From assembly GCF_001426585.1 (NCBI RefSeq), contig NZ_LMEI01000001.1:557317-621316 (forward strand): a DNA stretch of 64,000 nucleotides. The letters are read 5' to 3'. Made by a program: the position numbers and the translations under genes. This DNA is from Streptomyces sp. Root431. GTDB taxonomy: Bacteria > Actinomycetota > Actinomycetes > Streptomycetales > Streptomycetaceae. The number at the start of each line of letters is the position of its first letter. The first letter of the stretch is position 1. Of this stretch, positions 51,448 through 60,312 are shown piece after piece. The notes below the pieces were generated by a model. The model saw nothing but the letters and a program-made list of their open reading frames with translations, did not search any database and was not told the DNA's origin.

Positions 51448-52896
51448 TTACGGGCGCAGCCCGTGCTCCCGCGTCACGTCCTCGTCGACCGGCTTGTCGA
51501 GGCGGGCGTCGAAGCGCGCCAGCGGCTTCGCCGCATCGACGGCCGGGGCGGAGACGCCGGCCCAGGCCAGGATGCGGGCGGTGGCGTTCTCCCGCTCGGC
51601 GTCGACGAGCCCGGCGACGTTCGCGCCGTGGTTCGCGCCCGGCGCCGTGTAGACGTAGCTGTCGCGCGCGCCCTTGCCGAGGTGGAACGGCTCGGCGCCC
51701 CACGGGTCGTTGCCGCCGTAGACGAAGAGCATCTGATTCGCGTTCCGGCGGACCCAGTTGTCGACGTCCCGCATGGCCTGCGGCTGGAACTTCATCGGGA
51801 TCGAGCTCGGCACGAAGTTGCGGGCCGGCTGGTAGCCGTAGCGGCTGAGACCCGCGAGGTGCGGCTGCTTGATGCTGGGCGAGCCGAGCTGCGTGGCCGC
51901 CTGGTAGTAGTACGGCGTGTAGTAGTCCAGGCCCTGGTCGGTGTACGCGGCCCAGCCCGAGTAGGCGTCGATCGTCTCGTAGACGGTGTCGTCGCTCGCG
52001 GTCGCCGCGTCCGGGATCTGGTCGCAGACGTCCTGGCCGTAGTACTGCCAGAAGCCCCAGACGAAGTCGAGGACGACGGCCTCGTAGGCCTTGTCGACGC
52101 TGCCGATGGTGTTGAAGGTGGCGCCGTCGGCGTCCGACTTCTCCTTGAACTTCTTCTGCAGCGGCTCGCGGCGGACGAGGGCCTCGCGCTGCATGTTGTT
52201 CAGGCGGTCGCGGCACTCCTTGGTGCCCACGTTCTCGAAGAACCGGTCGTAGGCCGAGTCCTCGTTGTTCACCACGTCGTTCGGGGCGACGTACGCGACG
52301 ACGCCGTCCATGTCACGCGGGTAGAAGCGCTCGTAGTACGTGGCGGTCATGCCGCCCTTCGAGCCGCCGGTGGAGAGCCAGTTCTCCGGGTAGATCTTCT
52401 TCAGCGCCTTGAAGATCCGGTGCTGGTCGCTGGCCGCCTGCCAGATGTCGAGCTTCGACCAGTCGGCCGGCTGCGGCCGGGACGGCGTGAAGAAGCGGTA
52501 CTCCATGGAGATCTGGTTGCCGTCGATGATCCGGGTCGGCTCGGCGCGGCTGGGGGTGGTGCTCAGGCCGTAGCCGCTGGTGCGGAAGACGGTCGGGCGG
52601 CTCGAGTCCTTGTGGAGGACGGAGAGCCGCTGCTTGAAGGTGCCCGCCCACGGGCGTCGGTGGTCGACCGGCTGCGTGTACTCCAGGACGAAGTAGCGGT
52701 AGCCGGCGTAGGGCTTCTCCTCGATCAGGCTCATCCCGGGGATCGCCAGGATGCGGTCCTTGATGTCCGCGCTCTGCGCATCGGCGACGGCCTGGGTGCC
52801 GCTGTCCTCCGTGTCCGCGGCGGTAGCCACGCCCGTGGAGCCGACGGTGCCTATGAGCACCGAGAGCGACACCAGCCATCTGAGCGACTTGCGCAT
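51448..52896 (-). CDS. Secreted PS-10/S37 family serine peptidase (tripeptidyl aminopeptidase-like)
   Basis: This 482-aa secreted protease has a signal peptide (MRKSLRWLVSLSVLIGTVGS and on). The alpha/beta-hydrolase nucleophile lies in STGGSKGG (Ser179). YYERFYPRDMDGVVAYVAPND follows, as is typical of the Streptomyces PS-10 family. FVYGGNDPWGAEPF and APGANHGANV carry the expected acid and His. It releases peptides from N-termini outside the cell. The ATG at 52896 follows GGGGAGG. Confidence 0.93.
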   Translation of the reverse strand: MRKSLRWLVSLSVLIGTVGSTGVATAADTEDSGTQAVADAQSADIKDRILAIPGMSLIEEKPYAGYRYFVLEYTQPVDHRRPWAGTFKQRLSVLHKDSSRPTVFRTSGYGLSTTPSRAEPTRIIDGNQISMEYRFFTPSRPQPADWSKLDIWQAASDQHRIFKALKKIYPENWLSTGGSKGGMTATYYERFYPRDMDGVVAYVAPNDVVNNEDSAYDRFFENVGTKECRDRLNNMQREALVRREPLQKKFKEKSDADGATFNTIGSVDKAYEAVVLDFVWGFWQYYGQDVCDQIPDAATASDDTVYETIDAYSGWAAYTDQGLDYYTPYYYQAATQLGSPSIKQPHLAGLSRYGYQPARNFVPSSIPMKFQPQAMRDVDNWVRRNANQMLFVYGGNDPWGAEPFHLGKGARDSYVYTAPGANHGANVAGLVDAERENATARILAWAGVSAPAVDAAKPLARFDARLDKPVDEDVTREHGLRP

Positions 52897-53040
52897 TCGT
52901 CCTCCCCTTGGTTCACAACGGTGTCGCGAACCTAGCGGGGGCAACGTGTGGACCGCCAGACCCAGTTGGTCCTTACTCTTGGACTTTCCTGTGCATCTGC
53001 AGAGGAACCGGGTGGGAGTCGGCACGGGATCGGGTCGGTG

Positions 53041-53472
53041 TCAGCACAGGATCCAGCCCGTGGACCTGCCCTGTCCGGCCACCGAACCGTAGGCGCGGAC
53101 GCAGCGGTTGAGGGCGTGGACGGTGACCGGGCCGGTCTGCCGGCCGAACCGTCCGGCCTTGACGGCGGCGCGGCCGCCGCGCGGCTGGAGGGAGACGCGC
53201 ATGGGGCGGGCGGCGCCGGGCCGATGGGCGACGGTGACGGCGCAGGCGTAGTCCCGGGTCCGGTAGAGGCGCAGCTCGCCGGTGGCGAAGCGGTAGGTCT
53301 TGGCCGGGCGGCCGTGGCAGACGGAGACGGCCTCGGCGGTGGCGCCGCCCGGGCCGGTCCCGGGGGTCAGGAGCAGGGCGAGGGCCGCGAGGAACGGGAC
53401 GAGGACGCGGGCGATCAGCCGTCGGCGGGGGCGTGGTGCGCGCGTCGTGTGCATGGGCCTGTCCGTGGGCAT
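53041..53472 (-). CDS. Small secreted four-cysteine protein, unknown
   Basis: This 143-aa protein has a long signal peptide (RRRLIARVLVPFLAALALLL). The mature part of about 95 residues is basic, with four Cys (AVSVCHG, DYACAVTV, NRCVRAY, GWILC at the very end) that could form two disulfides. It resembles no family I can name. The ATG at 53472 follows a strong GGGAGGGGA ribosome site. Confidence 0.7.
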   Translation of the reverse strand: MPTDRPMHTTRAPRPRRRLIARVLVPFLAALALLLTPGTGPGGATAEAVSVCHGRPAKTYRFATGELRLYRTRDYACAVTVAHRPGAARPMRVSLQPRGGRAAVKAGRFGRQTGPVTVHALNRCVRAYGSVAGQGRSTGWILC

Positions 53473-53601
53473 GCGGTCCCCTCCCGAGCGAGTCGCCGTA
53501 CGGACGTACGGAGATTCAGGCGTACGGGCGTACGACGCACGAGCCACCGGAATGGTTGCCTCCGGAATGCGGAGGGGAGACGGAGTGAGGTTGCGGGCGG
53601 C

Positions 53602-53955
53602 CTACGCGAAGGTCGTCAGGACGAACAGCAGGAAGACGGCCTCGGCACCGAGCTGGGTCCACAGCGCCGCTCGCCGGACGTCGGCGCGGGAGGTGCTCTG
53701 CACGGTCACGAAGGCCGCGCCGGCGACCACCAGGCTCGCGACGTACAGGTAGCCCGGGGCGCCGCCGCAGCCGGTCCCCTTGGCGATGCAGGTGCTCGCC
53801 GCCTCGGTCAGGAGGGTGAGGAACCCGGCGACCAGGGTCGCGGGCAGCAGCAGCCCGGCCCAGATCAGCGACCGCTTCCGCAGACGCGCGCCCTCCACGT
53901 CCGGCGGGGTGACGGGGACGGGCGAGGCGGCGCGGGTGCGGAGGTCGGGGCTCAT
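53602..53955 (-). CDS. Small membrane protein, unknown
   Basis: This 117-aa protein has three hydrophobic helices (LIWAGLLLPATLVAGFLTLL; YLYVASLVVAGAAFVTV; LGAEAVFLLFVLTTFA) and a short loop STCIAKGTGCGG with two Cys between the first two helices. No family recognised. The ATG at 53955 is preferred over a GTG/ATG slightly upstream. A minisatellite lies upstream of it. Confidence 0.65.
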   Translation of the reverse strand: MSPDLRTRAASPVPVTPPDVEGARLRKRSLIWAGLLLPATLVAGFLTLLTEAASTCIAKGTGCGGAPGYLYVASLVVAGAAFVTVQSTSRADVRRAALWTQLGAEAVFLLFVLTTFA

Positions 53956-54035
53956 GCCCCCATCCAAGCCCGCGGGGCGGGTGGCCGGGAATCCGTCCGG
54001 CTACTCATCCGGACGGACCTCCCGTACTCAGACCC

Positions 54036-54130
54036 GTGCTCGCACCCGTGGTCGCCTTCGTGCTCACGCCCGTGGTCACCCTCGCGCTCACACCCGTGGT
54101 CACCCTCGCGCTCACACCCGTACGCGCCCC
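54036..54130. repeat. 24-bp tandem repeat (about four units)
   Basis: Units of 24 bp (GCGCTCACACCCGTGGTCAC plus CCTC) begin at 54036, 54060, 54084 and 54108, with the first and last diverged. They lie in the 179-nt gap between the small membrane gene start and the ABC exporter stop. No spacer sequences are present, so it is not a CRISPR array. Confidence 0.85.
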
Positions 54131-54134
54131 GTGC

Positions 54135-57100
54135 TCACACCCGCTCCGGCTCTGCCTCCGCCTCCGGCTCCCCGATGAACGTGCTCCACAGCGCCGCGTA
54201 CCTGCCGCCCAGGGCGAGCAGTTCGTCGTGGGTGCCGTCCTCCGCGACCCGGCCGTGGTCCATCACGACCACCCGGTCGGCGCGCGCCGCAGTCGTCAGG
54301 CGGTGGGCGACGACGAGCGTCGTCCGGCGGCCCGCGAGCCGGTCGGTGGCCTGGTTGACCTGCGCTTCGGTGGCGAGGTCGAGGGCGGCCGTGGCCTCGT
54401 CGAGGAGCAGGACGTCCGGGTCGACGAGCTCGGCGCGGGCGAGCGCGATGAGCTGGCGCTGGCCCGCGGAGAGATTGCGGCCGCGCTCGGCGACCTCGTG
54501 GAGGTAGCCGCCGTCGAGCGTGGCGATCATGTCGTGCGCGCCGACCGCGCGGGCCGCCGCCTCGACCTCGGCGTCGGTCGCCTCGGGACGCCCGTACGCG
54601 ATGGCGTCGCGGACCGTCCCGGCGAAGAGGTACGCCTCCTGGGGGACGACCCCGAGCCGGTGGCGGTACGCGGTGAGGTCCAGGTCCCGCAGGTCGGTGC
54701 CGTCGGCGGTGACCCGGCCGCCCGTCGGGTCGTAGAACCGCGCGACCAGCTTGACCAGGGTCGACTTGCCCGCGCCGGTCTCGCCGACGAAGGCGACGGT
54801 CTGCCCGGCCGGGATGCGCAGGTCGATGCCGGTGAGGGCCTCTTCCTTGGCGTCGTACGCGAACGACACGTCCTCGAAGGCGATCTCGCCGCGCAGCGCC
54901 GTCACGTCCCGGGGCGCGTCGGCCGCGGCCGTCGACGTCGGCTCCTGGAGCAGTTCCTGCATCCGCTTCAGCGAGACGGCGGCCTGCTGGTAGCCGTCGA
55001 AGACCTGCGAGAGCTGCTGCACGGGGGCGAAGAAGAGGTCGATGTAGAGGAGGTAGGCGACGAGCGCGCCGGTGGTGAGGGTGCCGCCGTCGATGCGGTT
55101 CGCGCCGACGATCATGACGGCCGCCGCGGCCACCGAGGACAGCAGGGTCACGAACGGGAAGTAGATCGAAATCAGCCACTGGCCGCGGACGCGGGCCTCG
55201 CGGTAGTCGTCGCTGCGGGCGGCGAACCGGGCCGCGCCCGAGCGCTCGCGGCGGAAGGCCTGGACGATCCGCAGCCCGGAGACGGACTCCTGGAGGTCGG
55301 CGTTGACGACGCTGATCCGCTCGCGCGCCAGCTCGTACGCCTTCACGCTCGACCGGCGGAAGAAGTACGTGGCGACGGCGAGGACCGGCAGGGTCGCGAA
55401 GACGACCAGGGCGAGCTGGAGGTCGAGCACGAGCAGCGCGACCATGATCCCGAAGAAGGTCACGACCGAGACGAAGGCGGTGACCAGACCCGTCTGGAGG
55501 AAGGTGGAGAGCGCGTCCACGTCCGTGGTCATGCGGGTCATGATCCGGCCGGTGAGCTCGCGCTCGTAGTAGTCCAGGCCGAGGCGCTGGAGCTGGGAGA
55601 AGATCTTCAGGCGCAGGGCGTAGAGGACCCGCTCGCCGGTGCGGCCCGTCATCCGGGTCTCGGCGGTCTGCGCGACCCACTGCACGAGGACGGTGACCAG
55701 GGCGAGCGCGGAGGCCGCCCAGACGGCGCCGATCGCGAGCCGGTTCACGCCCTCGTCGATGCCGTGCCGGATCAGGACCGGCAGGAGGAGGCCGGCGCCC
55801 GCGTCGAGGGCGACCAGGCCGAGGCTGATGAGCAGGGGGACGCCGAAGCCGCGGAGCAGCCGGCGCAGACCGTACGTGTCCTCGGGCGACACGGCCCGGG
55901 TCTCGTCGATGCCGGGGGTGTCGGTGGCGGGCGGCAGGGCCTCGACGGCGGCGAGCAGCTCGGGGGTGGCGCCGGGGGCCGGGCTCTCCTCGGCGGCGCT
56001 GCCGTCGCGTACCCACAGGGCCGGGGTGATGCCCCGCTCGGCGTCGAACTCGGCGTCGAGCTCGGCCCGCAGCGTGGCGTCCTCCAGGGGCTCGGCCGGG
56101 AGCACGTGGCCGGGCGAGACGGCGCCCAGCTCGTCGGGGTCGGTGAGGAGCCGCCGGTAGAGGGCGGAGCGCTCCTCCAGCTCCTCGTGGGTGCCGATGT
56201 CGGAGAGCCGCCCGTCGTCGAGGACGGCGATGCGGTCGGCGAGGCCGAGGGTGGAGCGGCGGTGGGCGATGAGCAGGGTCGTACGGCCCGCCATGACCGA
56301 CTTGAGGGCCTCGTGGATCTCGTGCTCGACCTTGGCGTCGACGGCGGAGGTGGCGTCGTCGAGGAGGAGGAGCCGGGGGTCGGTGAGGATCGCGCGGGCG
56401 AGGGCGACGCGCTGGCGCTGGCCGCCGGAGAGGGTGAGGCCGTGCTCACCGACCGTGGTGTCGTACCCCTCGGGCAGCTCGGCGATGAACCGGTCGGCCT
56501 GGGCGGCGCGGGCGGCGGCCTCGATCTGCTCCTGGGTGGCGTCGGGGGCGCCGTACGCGATGTTGGCGCGGACCGTGTCGGAGAAGAGGAACGAGTCCTC
56601 GGGGACGAGGCCGATCGCGGCGCGCAGGGAGTCGAGGGTGAGCTCGCGGACGTCGTGGCCGCCGACGAGGACGGCGCCGTGGGTGACGTCGTAGAAGCGG
56701 GGCAGGAGGAGCGAGACGGTCGACTTGCCGGAGCCGGAGGCGCCGACGACGGCGACGGTCTCGCCGGAGCGGATGTCCAGGGAGAAGCCGTCGAGGACGG
56801 GCCGGCCGTCCTGGTACGCGAAGGACACGTCGTCGAACTCGACGGTGGCGGGCGCGTCGGCCGGGAGCTCCTTCGTGCCGTCCTGGATCACCGGCTCGGT
56901 GTCGACGAGGTCGAGGACCCGCTCGACGCCGGCGCGGGCCTGCTGGCCGACGGTGAGGACCATGGCGAGCATGCGGACCGGGCCGACGAGGGACGCCAGG
57001 TAGGCGGAGAAGGCGACGAAGGTGCCGAGGGTGATCTGGCCCTTGTAGGCGAGCCAGCCGCCGAGGGCGAGGACGGCGACCTGGCCGAGGGCGGGCACGG

Positions 57101-57875
57101 CCTGGAGGGCGGGGGTGTACTTCGAGTTCAGCCTGATCGTCCGCAGCCGGCCGGCGAAGAGCTTGCGCCCGGCCTCGCGGATCTTGCCGGTCTCCTGGTC
57201 CTCCTGGCCGAAGCCCTTGACGACCCGGACGCCGGTCACGGCCCCGTCGACGACCCCGGCGACGACCGCGGCCTGCTGCTGGGCGTGCCAGGTGGCCGGG
57301 TGGAGGCGGGTGCGGCTGCGCTTGGCGATGAACCAGAGGGCGGGGGCGACGGCGAGCGCGACGAGCGTGAGGGGGATCGACAGCCAGGCCATGACGGCCA
57401 GCGAGATGACGAAGAGCAGGACGTTCCCGATCGTCATCGGGAGCATGAAGAGAAGACCCTGGATGAGTTGCAGGTCGCTGGTGGCCCGCCCCACGACCTG
57501 CCCGGTGGACAGCTCGTCCTGCCGCCGCCCGTCGAGCCGGGTGACGGTGTCGTACATGTCGGTACGGAGGTCGTGCTGCACGTCGAGGGCGAGGCGGCCG
57601 CCGTAGTAGCGGCGGACGTACGTGAGGACGTACACGAGGACGGCGGCGCCTATGAGGAGCCCGGTCCAGGTGCCGAGGTCCTTGGTCTTCGTCCCGATGA
57701 CGTCGTCGATGATCACCTTGGTGACCAGCGGCACGAGGGCGAGCACGGCCATGCCGACGAGCGACGAGCCGAGCGCGAGCACCACGTTGGCCTTGTAGCG
57801 CCACGCGTACCCGGCCAGCCTCCGGGCCCAGCCCTGCTGCCGCTCGCCCGTCTGTTTCTGCCCGACCGCCGCCAC
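54135..57875 (-). CDS. Single-chain heterodimer-type ABC exporter (two TMD-NBD units fused)
   Basis: This 1246-aa protein holds two complete ABC exporter halves in one chain. The first half has Walker A GASGSGKS (378-385), signature LSGGQ (482-486) and Walker B LLLLDDA, in which the catalytic Glu is Asp507. The second half has Walker A GETGAGKS (1031-1038), a modified signature LSAGQ (1135-1139), and an intact Walker B Glu1160 and His1191. This is the asymmetry of heterodimeric exporters such as TM287/288 and TmrAB, with one degenerate and one working ATP site. A 100-residue acidic/Ala-Pro linker joins the halves. Substrate unknown, probably a drug or lipid. The ATG at 57875 is behind a palindrome at 57951-57968. 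Confidence 0.93.
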   Translation of the reverse strand: MAAVGQKQTGERQQGWARRLAGYAWRYKANVVLALGSSLVGMAVLALVPLVTKVIIDDVIGTKTKDLGTWTGLLIGAAVLVYVLTYVRRYYGGRLALDVQHDLRTDMYDTVTRLDGRRQDELSTGQVVGRATSDLQLIQGLLFMLPMTIGNVLLFVISLAVMAWLSIPLTLVALAVAPALWFIAKRSRTRLHPATWHAQQQAAVVAGVVDGAVTGVRVVKGFGQEDQETGKIREAGRKLFAGRLRTIRLNSKYTPALQAVPALGQVAVLALGGWLAYKGQITLGTFVAFSAYLASLVGPVRMLAMVLTVGQQARAGVERVLDLVDTEPVIQDGTKELPADAPATVEFDDVSFAYQDGRPVLDGFSLDIRSGETVAVVGASGSGKSTVSLLLPRFYDVTHGAVLVGGHDVRELTLDSLRAAIGLVPEDSFLFSDTVRANIAYGAPDATQEQIEAAARAAQADRFIAELPEGYDTTVGEHGLTLSGGQRQRVALARAILTDPRLLLLDDATSAVDAKVEHEIHEALKSVMAGRTTLLIAHRRSTLGLADRIAVLDDGRLSDIGTHEELEERSALYRRLLTDPDELGAVSPGHVLPAEPLEDATLRAELDAEFDAERGITPALWVRDGSAAEESPAPGATPELLAAVEALPPATDTPGIDETRAVSPEDTYGLRRLLRGFGVPLLISLGLVALDAGAGLLLPVLIRHGIDEGVNRLAIGAVWAASALALVTVLVQWVAQTAETRMTGRTGERVLYALRLKIFSQLQRLGLDYYERELTGRIMTRMTTDVDALSTFLQTGLVTAFVSVVTFFGIMVALLVLDLQLALVVFATLPVLAVATYFFRRSSVKAYELARERISVVNADLQESVSGLRIVQAFRRERSGAARFAARSDDYREARVRGQWLISIYFPFVTLLSSVAAAAVMIVGANRIDGGTLTTGALVAYLLYIDLFFAPVQQLSQVFDGYQQAAVSLKRMQELLQEPTSTAAADAPRDVTALRGEIAFEDVSFAYDAKEEALTGIDLRIPAGQTVAFVGETGAGKSTLVKLVARFYDPTGGRVTADGTDLRDLDLTAYRHRLGVVPQEAYLFAGTVRDAIAYGRPEATDAEVEAAARAVGAHDMIATLDGGYLHEVAERGRNLSAGQRQLIALARAELVDPDVLLLDEATAALDLATEAQVNQATDRLAGRRTTLVVAHRLTTAARADRVVVMDHGRVAEDGTHDELLALGGRYAALWSTFIGEPEAEAEPERV

Positions 57876-57950
57876 GAGTGGCCTCCCGTTCGTCCTGCTC
57901 TACCGGAAGGCCCAACACACCTGGGCTGCGATTTCATCCCGCCGCAACAA

Positions 57951-57968
57951 ACCGAGTGACCACTCGGT
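57951..57968. promoter_or_regulatory. TetR-type operator candidate upstream of the ABC exporter
   Basis: ACCGAGTG-AC-CACTCGGT is a perfect 18-bp inverted repeat 76 nt upstream of the exporter ATG and 87 nt upstream of the divergent gene at 58055. Its form fits TetR-family sites. No TetR gene is adjacent, so the regulator must act from elsewhere. Confidence 0.65.
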
Positions 57969-58054
57969 GACAGGGTCGCCGGGGCGCCGGGCGGGGTAGG
58001 GAGCCCGGGGGCCGTCGTTCGGGCGGTGCCGGGGTCGGACCGGAAGGGGAGCAC

Positions 58055-58426
58055 ATGGCGCGGGTCGAGGAAGGGAAGCCGTACACATGGGGGCGGCTGT
58101 ACGCGGCGTTCCAGGTCCTTGAGGGGCTCGCCGAGGGGCGGTCGGAGCTGGGGCTGCCGACGAGGCTGAAAGTGACGGTCGGCAAGCCCCGGACCACGTT
58201 CGAGGGCCTCCTGGCCAAGGCGGGACCGCAGCTGCTCGCCGCCCGGGAGAAGGGCGGCGACCGGGCCAAGGCCGTCGAGGTGGTCTTCGCGGACGTGGCG
58301 AAGCTGATACCTCCGGGGCCGATGAGCAGGGGCGGGCTGGGCCAGGACGAGGCCGAGGCGTTCCGTCAGGGGTACGAGCACCAGATCGCCCTGTACCGCA
58401 AGGAGTGGGAGGCGCTCGTCGTCTGA
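58055..58426 (+). CDS. Orphan protein resembling the C-terminal (Cas11c) region of type I-C Cas8c/Csd1
   Basis: This 123-aa protein opens KPYTWGRLYAAFQVLEGLAE, passes through GKPRTTFEGLLAKAGPQLL and ends EAFRQGYEHQIALYRKEW. The end of Cas8c/Csd1 follows the same order: Y-x-LGRL-A-x-x-E, then a P-x-x-F-LL-A-x-L segment, then a helix ending in GYYHQRxALY. In type I-C systems this C-terminal part is also translated alone as the small subunit Cas11c. No cas gene or array is in the window, so it is an orphan. ATG at 58055 follows AAGGGGAGC. The similarity is motif-level, read by eye. Confidence 0.6.
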   Translation: MARVEEGKPYTWGRLYAAFQVLEGLAEGRSELGLPTRLKVTVGKPRTTFEGLLAKAGPQLLAAREKGGDRAKAVEVVFADVAKLIPPGPMSRGGLGQDEAEAFRQGYEHQIALYRKEWEALVV

Positions 58427-58491
58427 GGCCGACGGCCCCGCCGCCCGCCGGGGTCGGCGGGTGGCGGGGCCGGGGCGCGGCTCAGCGGTGG

Positions 58492-58545
58492 GTCGGCTCA
58501 GAGTGGGTCGGCTCAGAGGTCGGTCGGCTCAGAGGTGGGTCGGTT
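58492..58545. repeat. 15-16-bp tandem repeat over the 3' end of the ThDP-enzyme gene
   Basis: GTCGGCTCAGAG-containing units start at 58492, 58507, 58523 and (diverged) 58539. The stop codon of the leftward gene (58531-58529) lies in the third unit. Each unit carries CTCAG, so TGA recurs downstream in other frames. Unit-length change would shift the C-terminus. Confidence 0.8.
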
Positions 58546-60211
58546 CGAACATCCTCAGGAGGGCCGGGAGGACGACGACCGAGGGGCCCGGGGCGGCGAG
58601 GGCCTTCGCGAGGTCCGCCGTCAGGGTTTCCGGGGTCGTCAGGGTCGCCGGTACGCCGAAGGACTCGGCGAGCGCGACGAAGTCCGGGCGGCTGAGCTCG
58701 GTGCCCGTGGCCTCGCCGAACGCGCCCGTCATGTACTCGCGCAGGATGCCGTAGCCGCCGTCGTCGACGATCAGCCAGGTCACGTCGAGGCCGTACTGCT
58801 TCGCCGTGGCCAGCTCCGCGATCGAGTACATCGCGCCGCCGTCGCCGGAGACGGCGAGGACCGGCTGCGACGGGTCCGCGGCGGCCGCGCCGAGGGCGGC
58901 GGGGAAGCCGTAGCCGAGGCCGCCGGCGCCCTGGGCGGAGTGCATCGTGTTCGGGTGCCGGGCGTCGAAGGCCGACCACGCCCAGTACGCCAGGATCGTC
59001 ATGTCCCAGAAGCTCGGGGCCCGGTCCGGGAGCGCCTCCCGTACCGCCGCGACGATCCGCTGCTCCAGGCCGAGGTCCTGGGCCGCGATCCGGTCCCGGA
59101 CCTTCGTCAGGACGGCCGAGACCCGCTCGGGGGCCGTCGGGTCCGTGCGCTCCGGCACCGTCTCCAGGAGCGCCTGGAGCGCGAGCCGGGCGTCCGCGTG
59201 GATGCCGAGCGCCGGGTGGTTGGACTCCAGCTTCCCGGCGTCCGCCTCGATCTGGATCACCCGGCCGCGCGGGGCGAACGTGTGGTAGTTCGAGGACAGC
59301 TCGCCGAGGCCCGAGCCGATGACGAGGAGGACGTCGGCGTCCTCCAGGAAGTCGGTGGTGTGCCGGTCCTCCAGCCAGGACTGGAGCGACAGGGGGTGCT
59401 CCCAGGGGAAGGCGCCCTTGCCGCCGAAGGTCGTCACGACGGGGATGTCGAGCCGCTCCGCGAGCGCGAGGAGCTTGCCCGAGGCGTCGGAGCGGACGAC
59501 TCCGCCGCCCGCGATGATCGCCGGGCGTTCGGCGTTCGCCAGGAGGTGCGCCGCGACCGCCGTCAGTTCGGGGCGAGGGGCGATGTCCTCGGGCGTCGCG
59601 TCCATCGCGGTCACGACCGGCAGGGTGGTCTCCGCGAGGAGCACGTCCTGCGGGATCTCGACCCAGACCGGTCCGTGCGGGGCGGTGAGCGCCGACTCCC
59701 AGGCCGCGGCGATGGCGGAGGGGATCTGGGACTGCGTACGGACCGTGTGGACCGACTTCACGACGTCCCGGAAGGAGGCCTGCTGGTCGCGCAGCTCGTG
59801 CAGGTAGCCGTGCCGCCCGCCGCCGAGCCCGGCGACCGGGATCTGGCTGCCGATCGCGAGGACCGGCGCGGAGGCGGCGGCCGCCTCCTGGAGCGCGGCG
59901 AGCGACATGAGCGCACCGGGGCCGGTGGAGAGCAGCAGCGGGGCCGCCTCGCCGGTGATCCGGCCGTAGGCGTCGGCGGCGAAGCCCGCGTTGTTCTCGA
60001 CGCGGAGGCCGACGTACCGGAGGGCGGAGCGGCGCAGGGCGTCGAACATGCCGAGGGCGTGCTGGCCGGGGAGGCCGAAGACGGTGGTCGCGCCGAGGCC
60101 GGTGAGGGTCTCGACGACGAGGTCGCCGCCGTTGCGCCCTGCGGGCGGGTTGAGCGCGGCCTCCGTCTGGGCGGCGGTCGGGCGCAGGACCAGGTCGTGG
60201 TCGTGAGTCAT
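58529..60211 (-). CDS. Thiamine diphosphate-dependent enzyme, acetolactate-synthase-like
   Basis: This 560-aa protein has the three-domain ThDP fold. The N-terminal GATTVFGLPGQHALGMFDAL and RVENNAGFAADAYGRITG hold the cofactor-activating Glu. The central domain has PAIIAGGGVVRSDASG. The C-terminal GDGGAMYSIAELATAKQYGL is the ThDP/Mg motif. It probably decarboxylates a 2-keto acid; acetolactate synthase itself is unlikely because no regulatory subunit follows. It is downstream of the SpeB-like gene (101-nt gap) in the same direction, suggesting a shared pathway. The ATG at 60211 follows GAGGGAC. Confidence 0.85.
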   Translation of the reverse strand: MTHDHDLVLRPTAAQTEAALNPPAGRNGGDLVVETLTGLGATTVFGLPGQHALGMFDALRRSALRYVGLRVENNAGFAADAYGRITGEAAPLLLSTGPGALMSLAALQEAAAASAPVLAIGSQIPVAGLGGGRHGYLHELRDQQASFRDVVKSVHTVRTQSQIPSAIAAAWESALTAPHGPVWVEIPQDVLLAETTLPVVTAMDATPEDIAPRPELTAVAAHLLANAERPAIIAGGGVVRSDASGKLLALAERLDIPVVTTFGGKGAFPWEHPLSLQSWLEDRHTTDFLEDADVLLVIGSGLGELSSNYHTFAPRGRVIQIEADAGKLESNHPALGIHADARLALQALLETVPERTDPTAPERVSAVLTKVRDRIAAQDLGLEQRIVAAVREALPDRAPSFWDMTILAYWAWSAFDARHPNTMHSAQGAGGLGYGFPAALGAAAADPSQPVLAVSGDGGAMYSIAELATAKQYGLDVTWLIVDDGGYGILREYMTGAFGEATGTELSRPDFVALAESFGVPATLTTPETLTADLAKALAAPGPSVVVLPALLRMFEPTHL

Positions 60212-60312
60212 GGACGGGTCCCTCGTGGCGTGGCGTGGTCGGTACGGTGCGGCCCGGTGGCCGGGTGCGGCACGTTGCTCGCGGCGAGCGTGCCACACCC
60301 GGCGGGAGCGCC

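Noticed and set aside
54036..54130. CRISPR-like array
   Set aside because: Units are contiguous with no spacers; it is a minisatellite. The same applies to 58492-58545.
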